A DNA stretch of 64,000 nucleotides from Cyclobacterium sp. 1_MG-2023 (GCF_030546805.1 NZ_JAUOPC010000006.1:124001-188000); one strand, 5' to 3'. Positions 52,509 through 61,111 are shown, numbered from the stretch's first letter. The notes: generated by a model not told the origin, from the sequence alone. Translations and numbers: made by a program.

Positions 52509-53569
52509 TGGCTATACTCACTTTTGCACCGGGACCATCTAAGGTGTACGATAAATTACCGGAATATTTTCAGCAGGCTTACCAAAAAGGAATCTTGAGT
52601 GCCAATCACCGGAGTGCCGTTTTTATGGATCTTTATAAGGATACAGAAAGGTTATTTAAGGAGAAGCTGGATGTTCCCGAAGATTATAAATTACTGTTCA
52701 CCTCCTCAGCTACTGAAAACTGGGAAATCATCACCCAATCCTTGGTACTACAAGCCTCTTTTCATATTTACTCCGGTTCTTTTGGAAAGAAATGGTTCGG
52801 TTTTGCTCAAAATATCATTCATGAAACAGGAGCGTTGGTCCTAGACAAAAATGAAAGTTTAGAGGTAAATGACTTGGAGATTGGAAATGATTTTGATCTG
52901 ATTGCCATAACGCAAAACGAAACGTCAAATGCCACTCAAGTTACCAATGAAACCATAGCTGCTATTGGCACTAAATATCCGGACAAAATGCTTGCCATAG
53001 ATACCACCTCTTCCATGGCCGGAATCTTTTTGGATTTCAACCTAGCAGATATCTGGTATGCTTCTGTACAAAAATGCTTTGGATTGCCAGCAGGTCTGGG
53101 GATTTTAATATTATCTCCAAAGGCCATAGAAAGAGCCAAAGAAAAGGGGGAAAAAGGAAGGTACAATAGCCTCAATTTTATGCTGGACAATGCGGCCAAC
53201 TACCAGACCCACTATACACCCAATGTCCTTAATATTTTCCTATTAAATAGGGTTTTGGCAGACTTGCCACCTATAGAAAAAGTAAATGAAAAAACCGAAG
53301 AGCGGATGCGCATTTTGGAAGAGATTGTAGAGAAATCTTCAGCTTTGGATTTCTTGGTAAGCAATGAGGCTACCAGAAGTCGGACAGTTTTGGGTGTAGG
53401 AGGTGAAGAAAGCTTTATTAAACAAATAAAAGCTGAAGCTGAGGAACAGGGAATGCAAATGGGCAGTGGATATGGCCCTTTAAAGCAAACCAGCTTTAGA
53501 ATCGCCAATTTCCCTGCATTGAATGACAATGAGTTTGAAAAACTGATAGCCTTCCTCAAGGCCTATTAA
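52508..53569 (+). CDS. serC: Class V aminotransferase, phosphoserine aminotransferase-like
   Basis: 353 residues, fold-type I PLP enzyme. The N-terminal LTFAPGPSKVYDKLPEYF and LSANHRSAVFMDLYKDTERL match SerC, the PLP-phosphate region is FTSSATENWEII, and the PLP-lysine segment is WYASVQKCFGLPAGLGILIL. SerC makes phosphoserine from 3-phosphohydroxypyruvate and can also act in PLP synthesis. The sequence is divergent from E. coli SerC, so an alternative oxo-acid substrate cannot be ruled out. It is coupled to aroQ and 12 nt upstream of marC. Confidence 0.8.
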   Translation: MAILTFAPGPSKVYDKLPEYFQQAYQKGILSANHRSAVFMDLYKDTERLFKEKLDVPEDYKLLFTSSATENWEIITQSLVLQASFHIYSGSFGKKWFGFAQNIIHETGALVLDKNESLEVNDLEIGNDFDLIAITQNETSNATQVTNETIAAIGTKYPDKMLAIDTTSSMAGIFLDFNLADIWYASVQKCFGLPAGLGILILSPKAIERAKEKGEKGRYNSLNFMLDNAANYQTHYTPNVLNIFLLNRVLADLPPIEKVNEKTEERMRILEEIVEKSSALDFLVSNEATRSRTVLGVGGEESFIKQIKAEAEEQGMQMGSGYGPLKQTSFRIANFPALNDNEFEKLIAFLKAY

Positions 53570-53581
53570 AACTGATCTGCG

Positions 53582-54157
53582 GTGTTTGATTTGAAGGAAA
53601 TATTATCTGTTACATTAATTCTTTTTTCTGTGATTGATATCTTGGGATCTATACCAATTGTAATCAACCTAAGAAAGAAAGTTGGCCATATTCAAAGCGG
53701 CAAGGCAACCATTGTTGCAGGGGTTTTGATGGTGGCCTTTCTTTTGGTTGGAAAATCAATTTTAAGCCTATTTGGCATAGATGTAGAAGACTTTGCCATT
53801 GCCGGTGCCTTAATCATCTTTGCGATTGGAGCAGAGATGATTTTAGGTATAGAAATATTTAAAAACGACCCTGAAGCAAGCTCAACCAGTACCTCTATAG
53901 TCCCAATAGCTTTTCCTTTAATTGCCGGTGCAGGCACTTTGACCACCATTCTTACCTTAAAGTCAGAATTTGGACAAGCCAATATTGCCATTGGCATCAT
54001 TTTAAATCTTGTCATCATCTATGCGGTATTGAAAAGCACTCATTTCTTGGAGCAAAAACTTGGAAAAACAGGCTTGGATATATTGAGAAGAATATTTGGA
54101 ATCATCCTGCTTTCAATTGCGATAAAAATCTTCAAGACCAACCTTTTTCCCGGGTAA
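53582..54157 (+). CDS. MarC-family inner-membrane protein
   Basis: 191 residues starting with GTG. Six helices are visible, for example LSVTLILFSVIDILGSIPIV, ATIVAGVLMVAFLLVGKSIL, and ALIIFAIGAEMILGIEIF, and the family motif SIVPIAFPLIAGAGTLTTIL. MarC homologues were once named for multiple antibiotic resistance, but the function is uncertain. It lies 12 nt after serC and probably shares its transcript. Confidence 0.87.
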   Translation: MFDLKEILSVTLILFSVIDILGSIPIVINLRKKVGHIQSGKATIVAGVLMVAFLLVGKSILSLFGIDVEDFAIAGALIIFAIGAEMILGIEIFKNDPEASSTSTSIVPIAFPLIAGAGTLTTILTLKSEFGQANIAIGIILNLVIIYAVLKSTHFLEQKLGKTGLDILRRIFGIILLSIAIKIFKTNLFPG

Positions 54158-54273
54158 AATTTAAGCCCATATGGGCCTATGAAAATAAATTTGAAAAAAT
54201 ATTTAAAATATTGCCTATTCCTTTTTGATTTTCTCAAATTTTATTTACTTTTGTCCTCCCAATAGGGAATAAA

Positions 54274-54348
54274 CGGGGTGTAGCGTAGCCCGGTCATCGC
54301 GCCTCGTTTGGGACGAGGAGGTCGCAAGTTCGAATCTTGCCACCCCGA
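54274..54348 (+). tRNA. tRNA-Pro (anticodon TGG)
   Basis: Cloverleaf with acceptor CGGGGTG/CACCCCG (54274-54280 with 54341-54347), D-arm GTAGCC..GGTCATC, anticodon stem CCTCG/CGAGG with loop TTTGGGA (anticodon TGG), and T-arm CAAGTTCGAATCTTG. Discriminator A, no encoded CCA. It reads CCA and other Pro codons. A strong terminator follows. Confidence 0.95.
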
Positions 54349-54351
54349 CAA

Positions 54352-54384
54352 AGCCAGTTCATTGCGAACTGGCTTTTGTTTTTT
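54352..54384 (+). terminator. Terminator of tRNA-Pro
   Basis: AGCCAGTTC pairs with GAACTGGCT (54352-54360 with 54366-54374) across a 5-nt loop, then a T-rich run. Confidence 0.88.
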
Positions 54385-54685
54385 CCGACCTATTGTACTT
54401 CTTATCATCCTTTTTTTCTACCCTATTGCGCCCCCCATAAGTTTGCTGATTGATCATAGGTACCTAGAGTATACCTAATATATTACACCCATTAAAACTC
54501 TAGCCGAACTATATAAAGCCCCTCCAAATAAATAATATTTGCTTCATAAAATAATGTTTATACCTACCCCATTTAAGGTTTAAAAATTATTCAAAGATTT
54601 AATAAGATTAAAGGAATATTCAATTTTTGGCACAACTCTTGAACCATTTAGGTCAAATGATTTTCTCATTAAACCAACTATTGAA
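54385..54685 (+). other. 301-nt region upstream of the PRC-barrel gene
   Basis: AT-rich, no gene seen. Near its end, TTGGCAC (54627-54633), 5 nt, then TTGAA (54639-54643) resembles a sigma-54 -24/-12 promoter (GG 12 nt before GA, where GC is the rule). This is a single weak match to the -12 half. Confidence 0.4.
54628..54643 (+). promoter_or_regulatory. Candidate sigma-54-like promoter of the PRC-barrel gene
   Basis: TGGCAC at 54628-54633 fits the -24 half exactly. The -12 half reads TTGAA instead of TTGCA/T. The start codon is 42 nt downstream, a plausible leader. Confidence 0.35.
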
Positions 54686-55216
54686 ATGAAAAATGCAAAT
54701 AATTTTCAGTTAAGAAGTTCGGAACTAATTTCACGCAATGTAAAAACGGCAAGAGATGAATCCGTAGGTTCTATTAAAGATATTGTTCTAAATGCATCCA
54801 CATCTCAAGTAGACTATGTAGTATTGAAGGTGGATGAGGGATTCTTGAACCTTGGTTCAAAACTTTTGGCAATGCCATTTGAATCTTTCAATTTTAATCC
54901 TCCACATGGAGAGGCTGCACTCGTGCGAGAGACCAAAGAAACATTGGAAAATGCACCGGGTTTTGAAAGCGACAACTGGCCTACAGGCCCACAAGGTGAG
55001 TTCTTACACACCATGCGGAGCTATTACAGTACCGAAGACCGAAGTCTATATGGACGTTACGACATAGAAAACCGAACCATTTTCGACCATCAGGACAATT
55101 TAGATGTAAGAGAAGACAGAATCAGAGACAAACGCTCCGGAAACGGGTTTTTAGAAAAAGACCGTAGGGGTGAGAGGTCCTATAATGCCAGAAGAGGCGG
55201 AGATCCTGTAATATAA
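54686..55216 (+). CDS. PRC-barrel domain protein
   Basis: 176 residues. The N-terminal part (NFQLRSSELISRNVKTARDESVGSIKDIVL, here quoted in pieces: LRSSELISRNVKTA and GSIKDIVLNASTSQVDYV) is a PRC-barrel of about 75 residues that binds small ligands or protein partners. The remainder is polar and acid/base-rich with many Arg and Asp (EDRIRDKRSGNGFLEKDRR), probably disordered. Such proteins often serve in stress responses of Bacteroidota. The candidate sigma-54-like promoter and the nearby redox genes fit that, but no function is proven. Confidence 0.72.
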   Translation: MKNANNFQLRSSELISRNVKTARDESVGSIKDIVLNASTSQVDYVVLKVDEGFLNLGSKLLAMPFESFNFNPPHGEAALVRETKETLENAPGFESDNWPTGPQGEFLHTMRSYYSTEDRSLYGRYDIENRTIFDHQDNLDVREDRIRDKRSGNGFLEKDRRGERSYNARRGGDPVI

Positions 55217-55242
55217 TAATAGAATATTCTTATAAGTTATTG

Positions 55243-55276
55243 AAGCCAATCCAATAAATGGATTGGCTTTTTTATG
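55243..55276 (+). terminator. Rho-independent terminator after the PRC-barrel gene
   Basis: AAGCCAATCC pairs with GGATTGGCTT across a 7-nt loop and is followed by a T-run. Confidence 0.85.
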
Positions 55277-55441
55277 GAATATGGATTGATAAAACCTAAT
55301 CAGATGTATCCATCGATCTCTATTTATTTAAATAGGGAAAAATTGCCAAGCAGCAAGGCAATTTGACCTAACCTTTACCGACGTAAATGCTGAATCTTTG
55401 TATCGTAATTATTCAACAAACAAATTTAAAGACATTTAATT

Positions 55442-55987
55442 ATGACAACTACAGCAACAGCATTCAACGTACCTACAAAATCTGAAGTTTCTGAAAACAA
55501 TCAAGCAATCTTTGAACAGCTTGGAAAACAAATTGGCTTTGTACCTAACCTTTATGCCTACTATGCCAAAAATGAAACGGCCTTACCGGACTACTTGGCA
55601 TTGCAGGGAAGAAAAACCACACTAAAAGCCAAAGAGAAAGAAGTGGTAAACTTGGTTACTAGTCAAATCAACGGCTGTAGGTATTGCCAATCTGCCCATA
55701 CTGCCCTTGGTAAGATGAATGGATTTACCAATGAGCAAATTCTTGAAATCCGAGGCGGATCTGCCGATTTTGATGAAAAGCTTGATGCTTTGGTAAAATT
55801 CACTGCCGCAACGGTAAGCAATCATGGTAAAGTAGAGGAAAATGTAAAAGAAGCCTTTTTTGCAGCCGGATATACTGAAGCTAGTTTAATCGATGTGGTC
55901 ATTCTTATCGGAGACAAAATCATGAGCAATTACCTTCATAACCTTGCAGGTTTTGAAATTGATTTCCCATTGGCTCCAGAATTATAA
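55442..55987 (+). CDS. AhpD-like carboxymuconolactone decarboxylase family protein
   Basis: 181 residues. The CxxC-H redox motif is CRYCQSAHTALG (Cys79, Cys82, His86), the alkylhydroperoxidase D-like pattern, preceded by KEKEVVNLVTSQINGC. The family also includes true carboxymuconolactone decarboxylases, but the CxxC-H motif points to a redox role such as peroxidase or reductant delivery. No CoA- or lipoyl-dependent partner is seen. It opens a run of redox genes (DUF417, double-Grx/TrxR, peroxiredoxin-like) on the same strand. Confidence 0.82.
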   Translation: MTTTATAFNVPTKSEVSENNQAIFEQLGKQIGFVPNLYAYYAKNETALPDYLALQGRKTTLKAKEKEVVNLVTSQINGCRYCQSAHTALGKMNGFTNEQILEIRGGSADFDEKLDALVKFTAATVSNHGKVEENVKEAFFAAGYTEASLIDVVILIGDKIMSNYLHNLAGFEIDFPLAPEL

Positions 55988-56057
55988 GTTTTAACAAGGG
56001 TTTTGCAATAGGTATTCGTTTCGAATATTGTTGCAAAACCTATTTTGAACCCAAATT

Positions 56058-56504
56058 ATGTACAACAAAATATCATCCCTCGGTTTTTATATAGGCGTAT
56101 TTGGCACAGCCCTTATACTTATATGGATAGGAATGTTTAAATTTACTCCCACAGAGGCTGCAGCAATAAAGCCATTGGTGGAAAATCACTTCGCCATGAA
56201 TTGGCTTTACGGTCTCATGTCCTTACAGGCAGTTTCAAATCTTATCGGTTTATTAGAAATTGTCATCGGGATATTATTATTTGGCTCATTGTATTGGCCA
56301 CAACTAGGGAAAATTGCCGGAATTAGTTCCGCTATTATTTTTATTACCACGCTTAGCTTTCTTATCACCACTCCTGGTATTTGGAAATTAGTCGATGGCT
56401 TTCCAATTACAGATTTCTTTTTGATCAAAGACATCCCATACCTTGCCATTTCATTAATGGTTTGGGGTAAATATTCAAATGCTAATATTGATACTGAATT
56501 ATAA
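56058..56504 (+). CDS. DUF417 (YkgB/RclC-like) membrane protein
   Basis: 148 residues with four helices. The N-terminal SLGFYIGVFGTALILIWIGMFKFTPTEA and the pattern SPL-like GLMSLQAVSNLIGLLEIVIGILLFG, quoted as LIWIGMFKFTPTEAAAI and SNLIGLLEIVIGILLFG, are typical of DUF417. In E. coli RclC (YkgB) is made with RclA and RclB during reactive chlorine stress. The adjacent redox genes fit such a role, by analogy only. It lies 11 nt upstream of the Grx/TrxR fusion gene. Confidence 0.82.
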   Translation: MYNKISSLGFYIGVFGTALILIWIGMFKFTPTEAAAIKPLVENHFAMNWLYGLMSLQAVSNLIGLLEIVIGILLFGSLYWPQLGKIAGISSAIIFITTLSFLITTPGIWKLVDGFPITDFFLIKDIPYLAISLMVWGKYSNANIDTEL

Positions 56505-56515
56505 ATACCACAACA

Positions 56516-57925
56516 ATGAAAGAGATTATACTATACGGTGCCGACTGGTGTCCTGATTGTCGAAGAGCAAAAACTTTCCTAAGCGAAAACAATGTTGACT
56601 ACACTTTTATTGATGTGGATCTTGATGAAGCGGCTACAAAAAAAGTTGAGGCAATAAACAAGGGAAAGCGTATCATTCCAACCTTGATAATCAATGGGAA
56701 AAGTTATACCAACCCGGATAATGCAGCACTTTCTACTATTTTAGGTATAAATGATCAGGCAAGGGTTGTACTATACGGCGCTGATTGGTGTCCGGATTGT
56801 ATCAAGTCCAAATCCTTTCTGGTGGACAATAAAATCAACTTTCAATACATCAATATTGATGAAAACGAATGGGCGATCCCCATCATTGAAAAGATCAACA
56901 ATGGGAAAAGGAAAATCCCTACCATTCTCATTAATAAGGACATTTTGGTGGAACCGGAAAACGAAGCACTACGGCTGGCACTCAAATTAGATGAGGAGAA
57001 AATCACCAAAGTATTTGATAGCATTATCATAGGTGCCGGTGCGGCAGGATTGACCACATCCATTTATGCCCAAAGAGACCGCTTCAGTACTTTAATTTTG
57101 GAGAAAAAGACAGTAGGTGGAAATGCTTTTCTAACTGAGAAAATAGAAAATTATCCCGGCTTTACTTCCATTTCAGGTCCCGAACTTATGGACAAGATGG
57201 AAGAACAGGCCCGAGTCTACGGTGCCACCATTAAAACAGGAGAAGAAGTGGTAAGCATTGAAAAGATTAACAATGTGTTCAATGTAAAAACCAAAACAAA
57301 TCTGTTTTTAGGACGCTCTGTAGTGTTGTCTACGGGCTCAACATACGAAAAGCTTAATATCCCGGGGGAAGGTGAGTTATTGGGTGCCAGCGTGCATTTC
57401 TGCGCTACCTGTGATGGTGCCTTTTACAGAGACCGTGAAGTAATTGTCATCGGTGGAGGAAATTCGGCATTGGAAGAAGGTATCTTTCTTTCCGGATTCA
57501 CGAAAAAAGTAAAAATCATCAATCGAAAAGCAACCTTTAAGGCATCACAAACTTATATAGATAAGCTTCCTGAACTTGACAATATAGAAACGTATTACAA
57601 TAAGGATTCTATAGCATTAAATATTGATCAAGAAGGAAAATTTGCCGGATTGAAGGTAAGGGATTCCTTAACAGGTGAAGAAGAAGTGATCACAGCTGAT
57701 GGTGTTTTCATCTTTGTCGGCCTCAAACCAAACAATGCAAGTTTCAAAGGCTTGGTGGAAATGAATGAACGTGGCTTTATAACCACAACCGGCTTGGCAA
57801 AAACTTCGATCGATGGAATTTTTGCCGCCGGAGACAATCGCGAAGGAGCCATAGCACAGGTAGCTGCTGCTACCGGTGAGGGCGTTTTGGCCAGCTACGG
57901 ATTGAGAGAATACCTTAAAGATTAA
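56516..57925 (+). CDS. Tandem glutaredoxin - thioredoxin reductase fusion
   Basis: 469 residues in three parts. Residues about 1-80 and 84-160 are two glutaredoxin-like domains with identical active sites YGADWCPDC (Cys12/15 and Cys92/95), an internal duplication also visible in the DNA. From about 168 on it is a thioredoxin reductase-like flavoprotein: SIIIGAGAAGLTTSIYAQRD (FAD), the redox-active FCATCDGAFYRDREVIVIGGGNS (Cys296/299, then NADPH site), and the C-terminal GIFAAGDNREGAIAQVAAATGEG. The single chain can in principle carry electrons from NADPH through FAD and the CATC dithiol to the glutaredoxin domains. It lies 11 nt after DUF417 and about 190 nt before the peroxiredoxin-like gene, its possible target. 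Confidence 0.88.
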   Translation: MKEIILYGADWCPDCRRAKTFLSENNVDYTFIDVDLDEAATKKVEAINKGKRIIPTLIINGKSYTNPDNAALSTILGINDQARVVLYGADWCPDCIKSKSFLVDNKINFQYINIDENEWAIPIIEKINNGKRKIPTILINKDILVEPENEALRLALKLDEEKITKVFDSIIIGAGAAGLTTSIYAQRDRFSTLILEKKTVGGNAFLTEKIENYPGFTSISGPELMDKMEEQARVYGATIKTGEEVVSIEKINNVFNVKTKTNLFLGRSVVLSTGSTYEKLNIPGEGELLGASVHFCATCDGAFYRDREVIVIGGGNSALEEGIFLSGFTKKVKIINRKATFKASQTYIDKLPELDNIETYYNKDSIALNIDQEGKFAGLKVRDSLTGEEEVITADGVFIFVGLKPNNASFKGLVEMNERGFITTTGLAKTSIDGIFAAGDNREGAIAQVAAATGEGVLASYGLREYLKD

Positions 57926-58115
57926 GCCAAATCCGGTGAATGCATGGATTTTGCATTTATTGTTTTCCACGTCCTTCCCGGACATTAATCCATAGGTAAA
58001 CAAAGCCATTGAACGAATTCGTGCTTGAGGTTAATTCTTAACCTATTAAATATAAATTCATTGGCATTGTTTTTGGCCGATTAGCTTATTACAAATTGAA
58101 TAAAATAAATACACC

Positions 58116-58778
58116 ATGACTGAACAAACGAAAACTACGCTACAAGAAGAATTACAAGCGAAAAAAGATAATTTCAATGAAACAGCTTCTGAGGAAATAA
58201 AAACCATTTATAAGGCCGGAATAGATGATGTCAAAAACAATGGCATAGTCAAGCAAGCCAAGCAAGAGGGCGGGAGTGCTCCTGATTTTTCACTTCCCAA
58301 TGCCACGGGGAAACAGATAAAACTATCTGACAAATTGAAAGAAGGACCTGTAATTTTAACCTGGTACCGAGGAGGTTGGTGTCCTTATTGTAACCTCACA
58401 CTGCACTACTTGCAACAGAATTTACCGGCCTTTAAGGAACAAGGAGCGCAATTGCTGGCCTTAACTCCTGAACTACCCGACAACTCTATAAGCACCTCTG
58501 AAAAAAACAATTTAACTTTTGAGGTTTTAAGTGATTTAGACAATCAAGTTGCGAAGCAATATGGTATAGTTTTTAAACTTACCGAGGACGTGGCCAATGT
58601 TTACCAAGATAAATTTGACTTACATGCTTATAATGGCAACGAGGACAATGAACTTCCACTTGCGGCTACCTATATTATTGGTCAAGATGGCATTATAAAA
58701 TACGCTTTTCTTGATAGTGATTATCGAAACAGGGCCAATCCGGAGGATCTGCTCGACTTTTTAAAGGCTATGAAATAA
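58116..58778 (+). CDS. Peroxiredoxin-like AhpC/TSA family protein with WCPYC motif
   Basis: 220 residues. An N-terminal helical part of about 50 residues precedes a thioredoxin fold with GSAPDFSLPNATGKQIKLSD and the active-site segment TWYRGGWCPYCNLTLHYLQQ (Cys89 and Cys92). The usual peroxidatic PxxxTxxC is replaced by a CxxC. Such proteins are classed with AhpC/TSA but may be reductases rather than peroxidases. A possible sigma-54-like element lies at 58062-58076. A terminator follows. Its position after the Grx/TrxR gene suggests the two work together. Confidence 0.82.
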   Translation: MTEQTKTTLQEELQAKKDNFNETASEEIKTIYKAGIDDVKNNGIVKQAKQEGGSAPDFSLPNATGKQIKLSDKLKEGPVILTWYRGGWCPYCNLTLHYLQQNLPAFKEQGAQLLALTPELPDNSISTSEKNNLTFEVLSDLDNQVAKQYGIVFKLTEDVANVYQDKFDLHAYNGNEDNELPLAATYIIGQDGIIKYAFLDSDYRNRANPEDLLDFLKAMK

Positions 58779-58815
58779 AGGGCGTGTAATCCTCACAGAC
58801 AGCGAAAAAAAATAT

Positions 58816-58866
58816 GATTTTGGCGGTAGTTATGAATTTCTTTCAATACCGTCAAAATCCGTTTTT
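58816..58866 (+). terminator. Probable terminator after the peroxiredoxin-like gene
   Basis: GATTTTGGCGGTA (58816-58828) pairs with TACCGTCAAAATC (58847-58859; 13 bp with one G-U) across an 18-nt loop, followed by a short T-run. Confidence 0.65.
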
Positions 58867-58943
58867 AATGGATTAATGAATTTCACCCTAAAACCTTACA
58901 AATTGAACCGAGTGAGAAATATAAGTAAAATCTAATTAAATAC

Positions 58944-58959
58944 TGGAACAGTTATTGAA
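58944..58959 (+). promoter_or_regulatory. Candidate sigma-54-like promoter of the DUF302 lipoprotein
   Basis: TGGAAC, 5 nt, TTGAA: the GG and GA dinucleotides are 12 nt apart, the sigma-54 spacing. The match to TGGCAC-N5-TTGC is imperfect. It resembles the element at 54628-54643. Confidence 0.25.
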
Positions 58960-59013
58960 CAACTATCAACAACTTAAAAAATTAAATTTCGACCAATTTA
59001 AAATCAAGTTGTC

Positions 59014-59928
59014 ATGTATAAAATAGCCTTGTTTCTCAGTTTTACCCTATTATCGACCGCCTGTAATATAAATTCCGATGAAGATCCGGAAAAAAATGAT
59101 AATCCTGAAGTGCCGGGAACAATTTATGGATCAAGTACAATTTCGCTGGACGAAGCTTATAGCTCATTTAAAACTTCACTAGAAAGTAATGATCAAATAG
59201 GAATTGTAGCTGAAGTAGATCATTCGCAAAATGCGGCCTCTATAAACAAAGAACTTGGTCCTACAAAAATTATCTTCTTTGGTAACCCTAGCTTGGGCAC
59301 TCCTTTGATGCAAGAAAATCAGCTTGCAGGTTTAGACCTTCCGCAGAAAGTATTGTTTTACGAAAATAAGGATCAGGTTTTTGCTCTTTATAACAGTACT
59401 GACTACCTAGCTTCCCGACATGCCTTGGGAGAGGTGGAGTCTCTCAATCAAATCTCAGCAGCACTTGAGAATCTGGTAGGTGATGCCATAAAAAGTGATT
59501 TAGAAAGTAGCATTTCCAAATCTGTCACAGCCTCCGAAGGGATAGTCACCGTAACTAGTTCTCAAGACTTTGAATCAACTTACCAAAGTTTACAATCCAT
59601 TATTTCCGGAAATGACAACCTCTCCATTATGGCCGAATTAGACCATCGAGCCAATGCCCAAAGCAAAGGACTTGAATTAAGACCTACAAAAATCATAATT
59701 TTCGGAAACCCCAATTTGGGTACGCCACTAATGCAGGAATCTCAGACCATAGGTCTGGATTTGCCCCAAAAAATTCTTGTTTGGGAAGATGCTAATGGTG
59801 CCGTCCATCTTTCCTATAATGATCCTGCATTTTTAAAGCTGCGACATGAAATAAACGGGAGTGATGAGGTGATACAGCAAATTACCGATGCGCTACAAAA
59901 TATAAGCAATGGCGCTGCCGGCAATTAA
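59014..59928 (+). CDS. Lipoprotein with two DUF302 domains
   Basis: 304 residues. The N-terminus MYKIALFLSFTLLSTAC is a lipoprotein signal with lipobox LSTAC. Two DUF302 units follow (about 33-150 and 178-295). Each has the core KIIFFGNPSLGTPLMQE or KIIIFGNPNLGTPLMQE, then GLDLPQKVLFYE or GLDLPQKILVWE. A segment rich in Ser and Thr joins them. DUF302 proteins are found in oxidative or metal stress contexts in several bacteria, but no activity is known. It probably sits in the periplasm on the outer membrane. It faces a NIPSNAP gene across a strong hairpin. Confidence 0.83.
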   Translation: MYKIALFLSFTLLSTACNINSDEDPEKNDNPEVPGTIYGSSTISLDEAYSSFKTSLESNDQIGIVAEVDHSQNAASINKELGPTKIIFFGNPSLGTPLMQENQLAGLDLPQKVLFYENKDQVFALYNSTDYLASRHALGEVESLNQISAALENLVGDAIKSDLESSISKSVTASEGIVTVTSSQDFESTYQSLQSIISGNDNLSIMAELDHRANAQSKGLELRPTKIIIFGNPNLGTPLMQESQTIGLDLPQKILVWEDANGAVHLSYNDPAFLKLRHEINGSDEVIQQITDALQNISNGAAGN

Positions 59929-59976
59929 AATTCGCAAATGAAAAGGCAGTAAAAAATCGACGTAGAAACAAAATAA

Positions 59977-60009
59977 TAGAAGGCTGTTGACAGGTGCAAC
60001 AGCCTTCTA
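59977..60009. terminator. Perfect 13-bp inverted repeat between convergent genes
   Basis: TAGAAGGCTGTTG (59977-59989) pairs exactly with CAACAGCCTTCTA (59997-60009) across a 7-nt loop. Only a weak T-run follows in either direction. It is probably a bidirectional terminator or an mRNA 3'-end stabiliser. Confidence 0.65.
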
Positions 60010-60018
60010 TCCATTTCC

Positions 60019-60807
60019 CTAAAGATCTGAATAATCAGTAGGGTACAAAAATTTGGTTACGTTTTTTGATACATTGTTTTGGTATTGCGGAAGAGCAGAG
60101 AGTTCTTTCCAATAAGGGTCGGTACGAAAGGTATCCCAGTGGGCATCACGGTCAGCCTTATTTTCAAAAGTTGTCATGTACATCAAGTTAGGCATGGTAG
60201 GGCCTGAAATCACCTCTCCATAGAAAACAGCATTGAAGCCAAGCCTTTTAAAAAGACCTACCTCATCGCCATCATTGAACATCTTGATTTTATTCTTAGA
60301 AATTTTCTCCGTATGCCCTTCATAGCTCCGCAACTCATAAATTCTATCTTTCTTAGGGCCTTTCAAATCAGGAACACCATAATTCGGGTTTTTCTCGAAT
60401 GCGTTCAATAAGATGGATTCGATTCTATCATAGGGAGGGTTGGTATAGGCTGCATCCAAATAGGTGGCCCCTGCCGATTGAAATTCTTCATCCTTAGCAA
60501 GTTTGGACTCAATTTTAGAAAACTCTTTTTGAGAACCAAAAGGTATCAGCACATAAATCAACTTCTCTTCAGGCTTATTTCCTTCAGTTGATGCCCGAGG
60601 CTTGAATACTCCAATATGATCAATTCCGGCTCTATGCATGGCCGGTAAATAGGCTTTCTCAAGAAATTCATCAATCACCTCTTCCTGAGCACTTGAGGAG
60701 TAATGATAAATTTTTATTTGGTAAATGTCTCCTTTTGCGGCAAAGGAAAAACCGGTATTCAGCAATAAGATGGCTAGTGCTGAAAACAACATAATTGTAT
60801 TTCTCAT
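60019..60807 (-). CDS. Secreted protein with two NIPSNAP-like domains
   Basis: 262 residues. Signal peptide LFSALAILLLNTGFSFAA. Two dimeric alpha-beta barrel repeats follow: IYQIKIYHYSSSAQEEVID (about 27-140) and RIYELRSYEGHTEKISKN (about 155-262), the latter with the NIPSNAP signature and ending in DPYWKELSALPQY. The family binds small ligands; the role in bacteria is unknown. It is convergent with the DUF302 lipoprotein. Confidence 0.8.
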   Translation of the reverse strand: MRNTIMLFSALAILLLNTGFSFAAKGDIYQIKIYHYSSSAQEEVIDEFLEKAYLPAMHRAGIDHIGVFKPRASTEGNKPEEKLIYVLIPFGSQKEFSKIESKLAKDEEFQSAGATYLDAAYTNPPYDRIESILLNAFEKNPNYGVPDLKGPKKDRIYELRSYEGHTEKISKNKIKMFNDGDEVGLFKRLGFNAVFYGEVISGPTMPNLMYMTTFENKADRDAHWDTFRTDPYWKELSALPQYQNNVSKNVTKFLYPTDYSDL

Positions 60808-61111
60808 GGTATAGTGTAATTAGATTAAATTGCTCGAAAGCAAGAAGTTACTTAGGTTTATCAGGATCAATAGTTTCTGTCCCGAATATCAAACTTTTCT
60901 CAATTTATCTAAAAAAAAGATAAGCTGAAACTACCCACCATACAATTTAAGAAGGTAGAATTATCAATTTTTTAGATCCATCAATAAAACCCAAAGGGCG
61001 AAAATTCAAAGCTTACCCACATTGACAAATGGTAAAAGGCGAAATGCTCCTGAATAACTTCTTCAAACATTGGTTGAAATTCAAAAAGCAGCTATAGTTA
61101 TTGAAGAATAA
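60808..61111 (-). other. 304-nt region upstream of the NIPSNAP gene
   Basis: No gene. A hairpin TTATCT-(7 nt)-AGATAA lies at 60905-60923 and could be an operator. A TTAGATT half-site occurs at about 60826, like half of the palindrome at 29689, but with no partner. No exact TAnnTTTG box was found on the minus strand. Confidence 0.3.
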
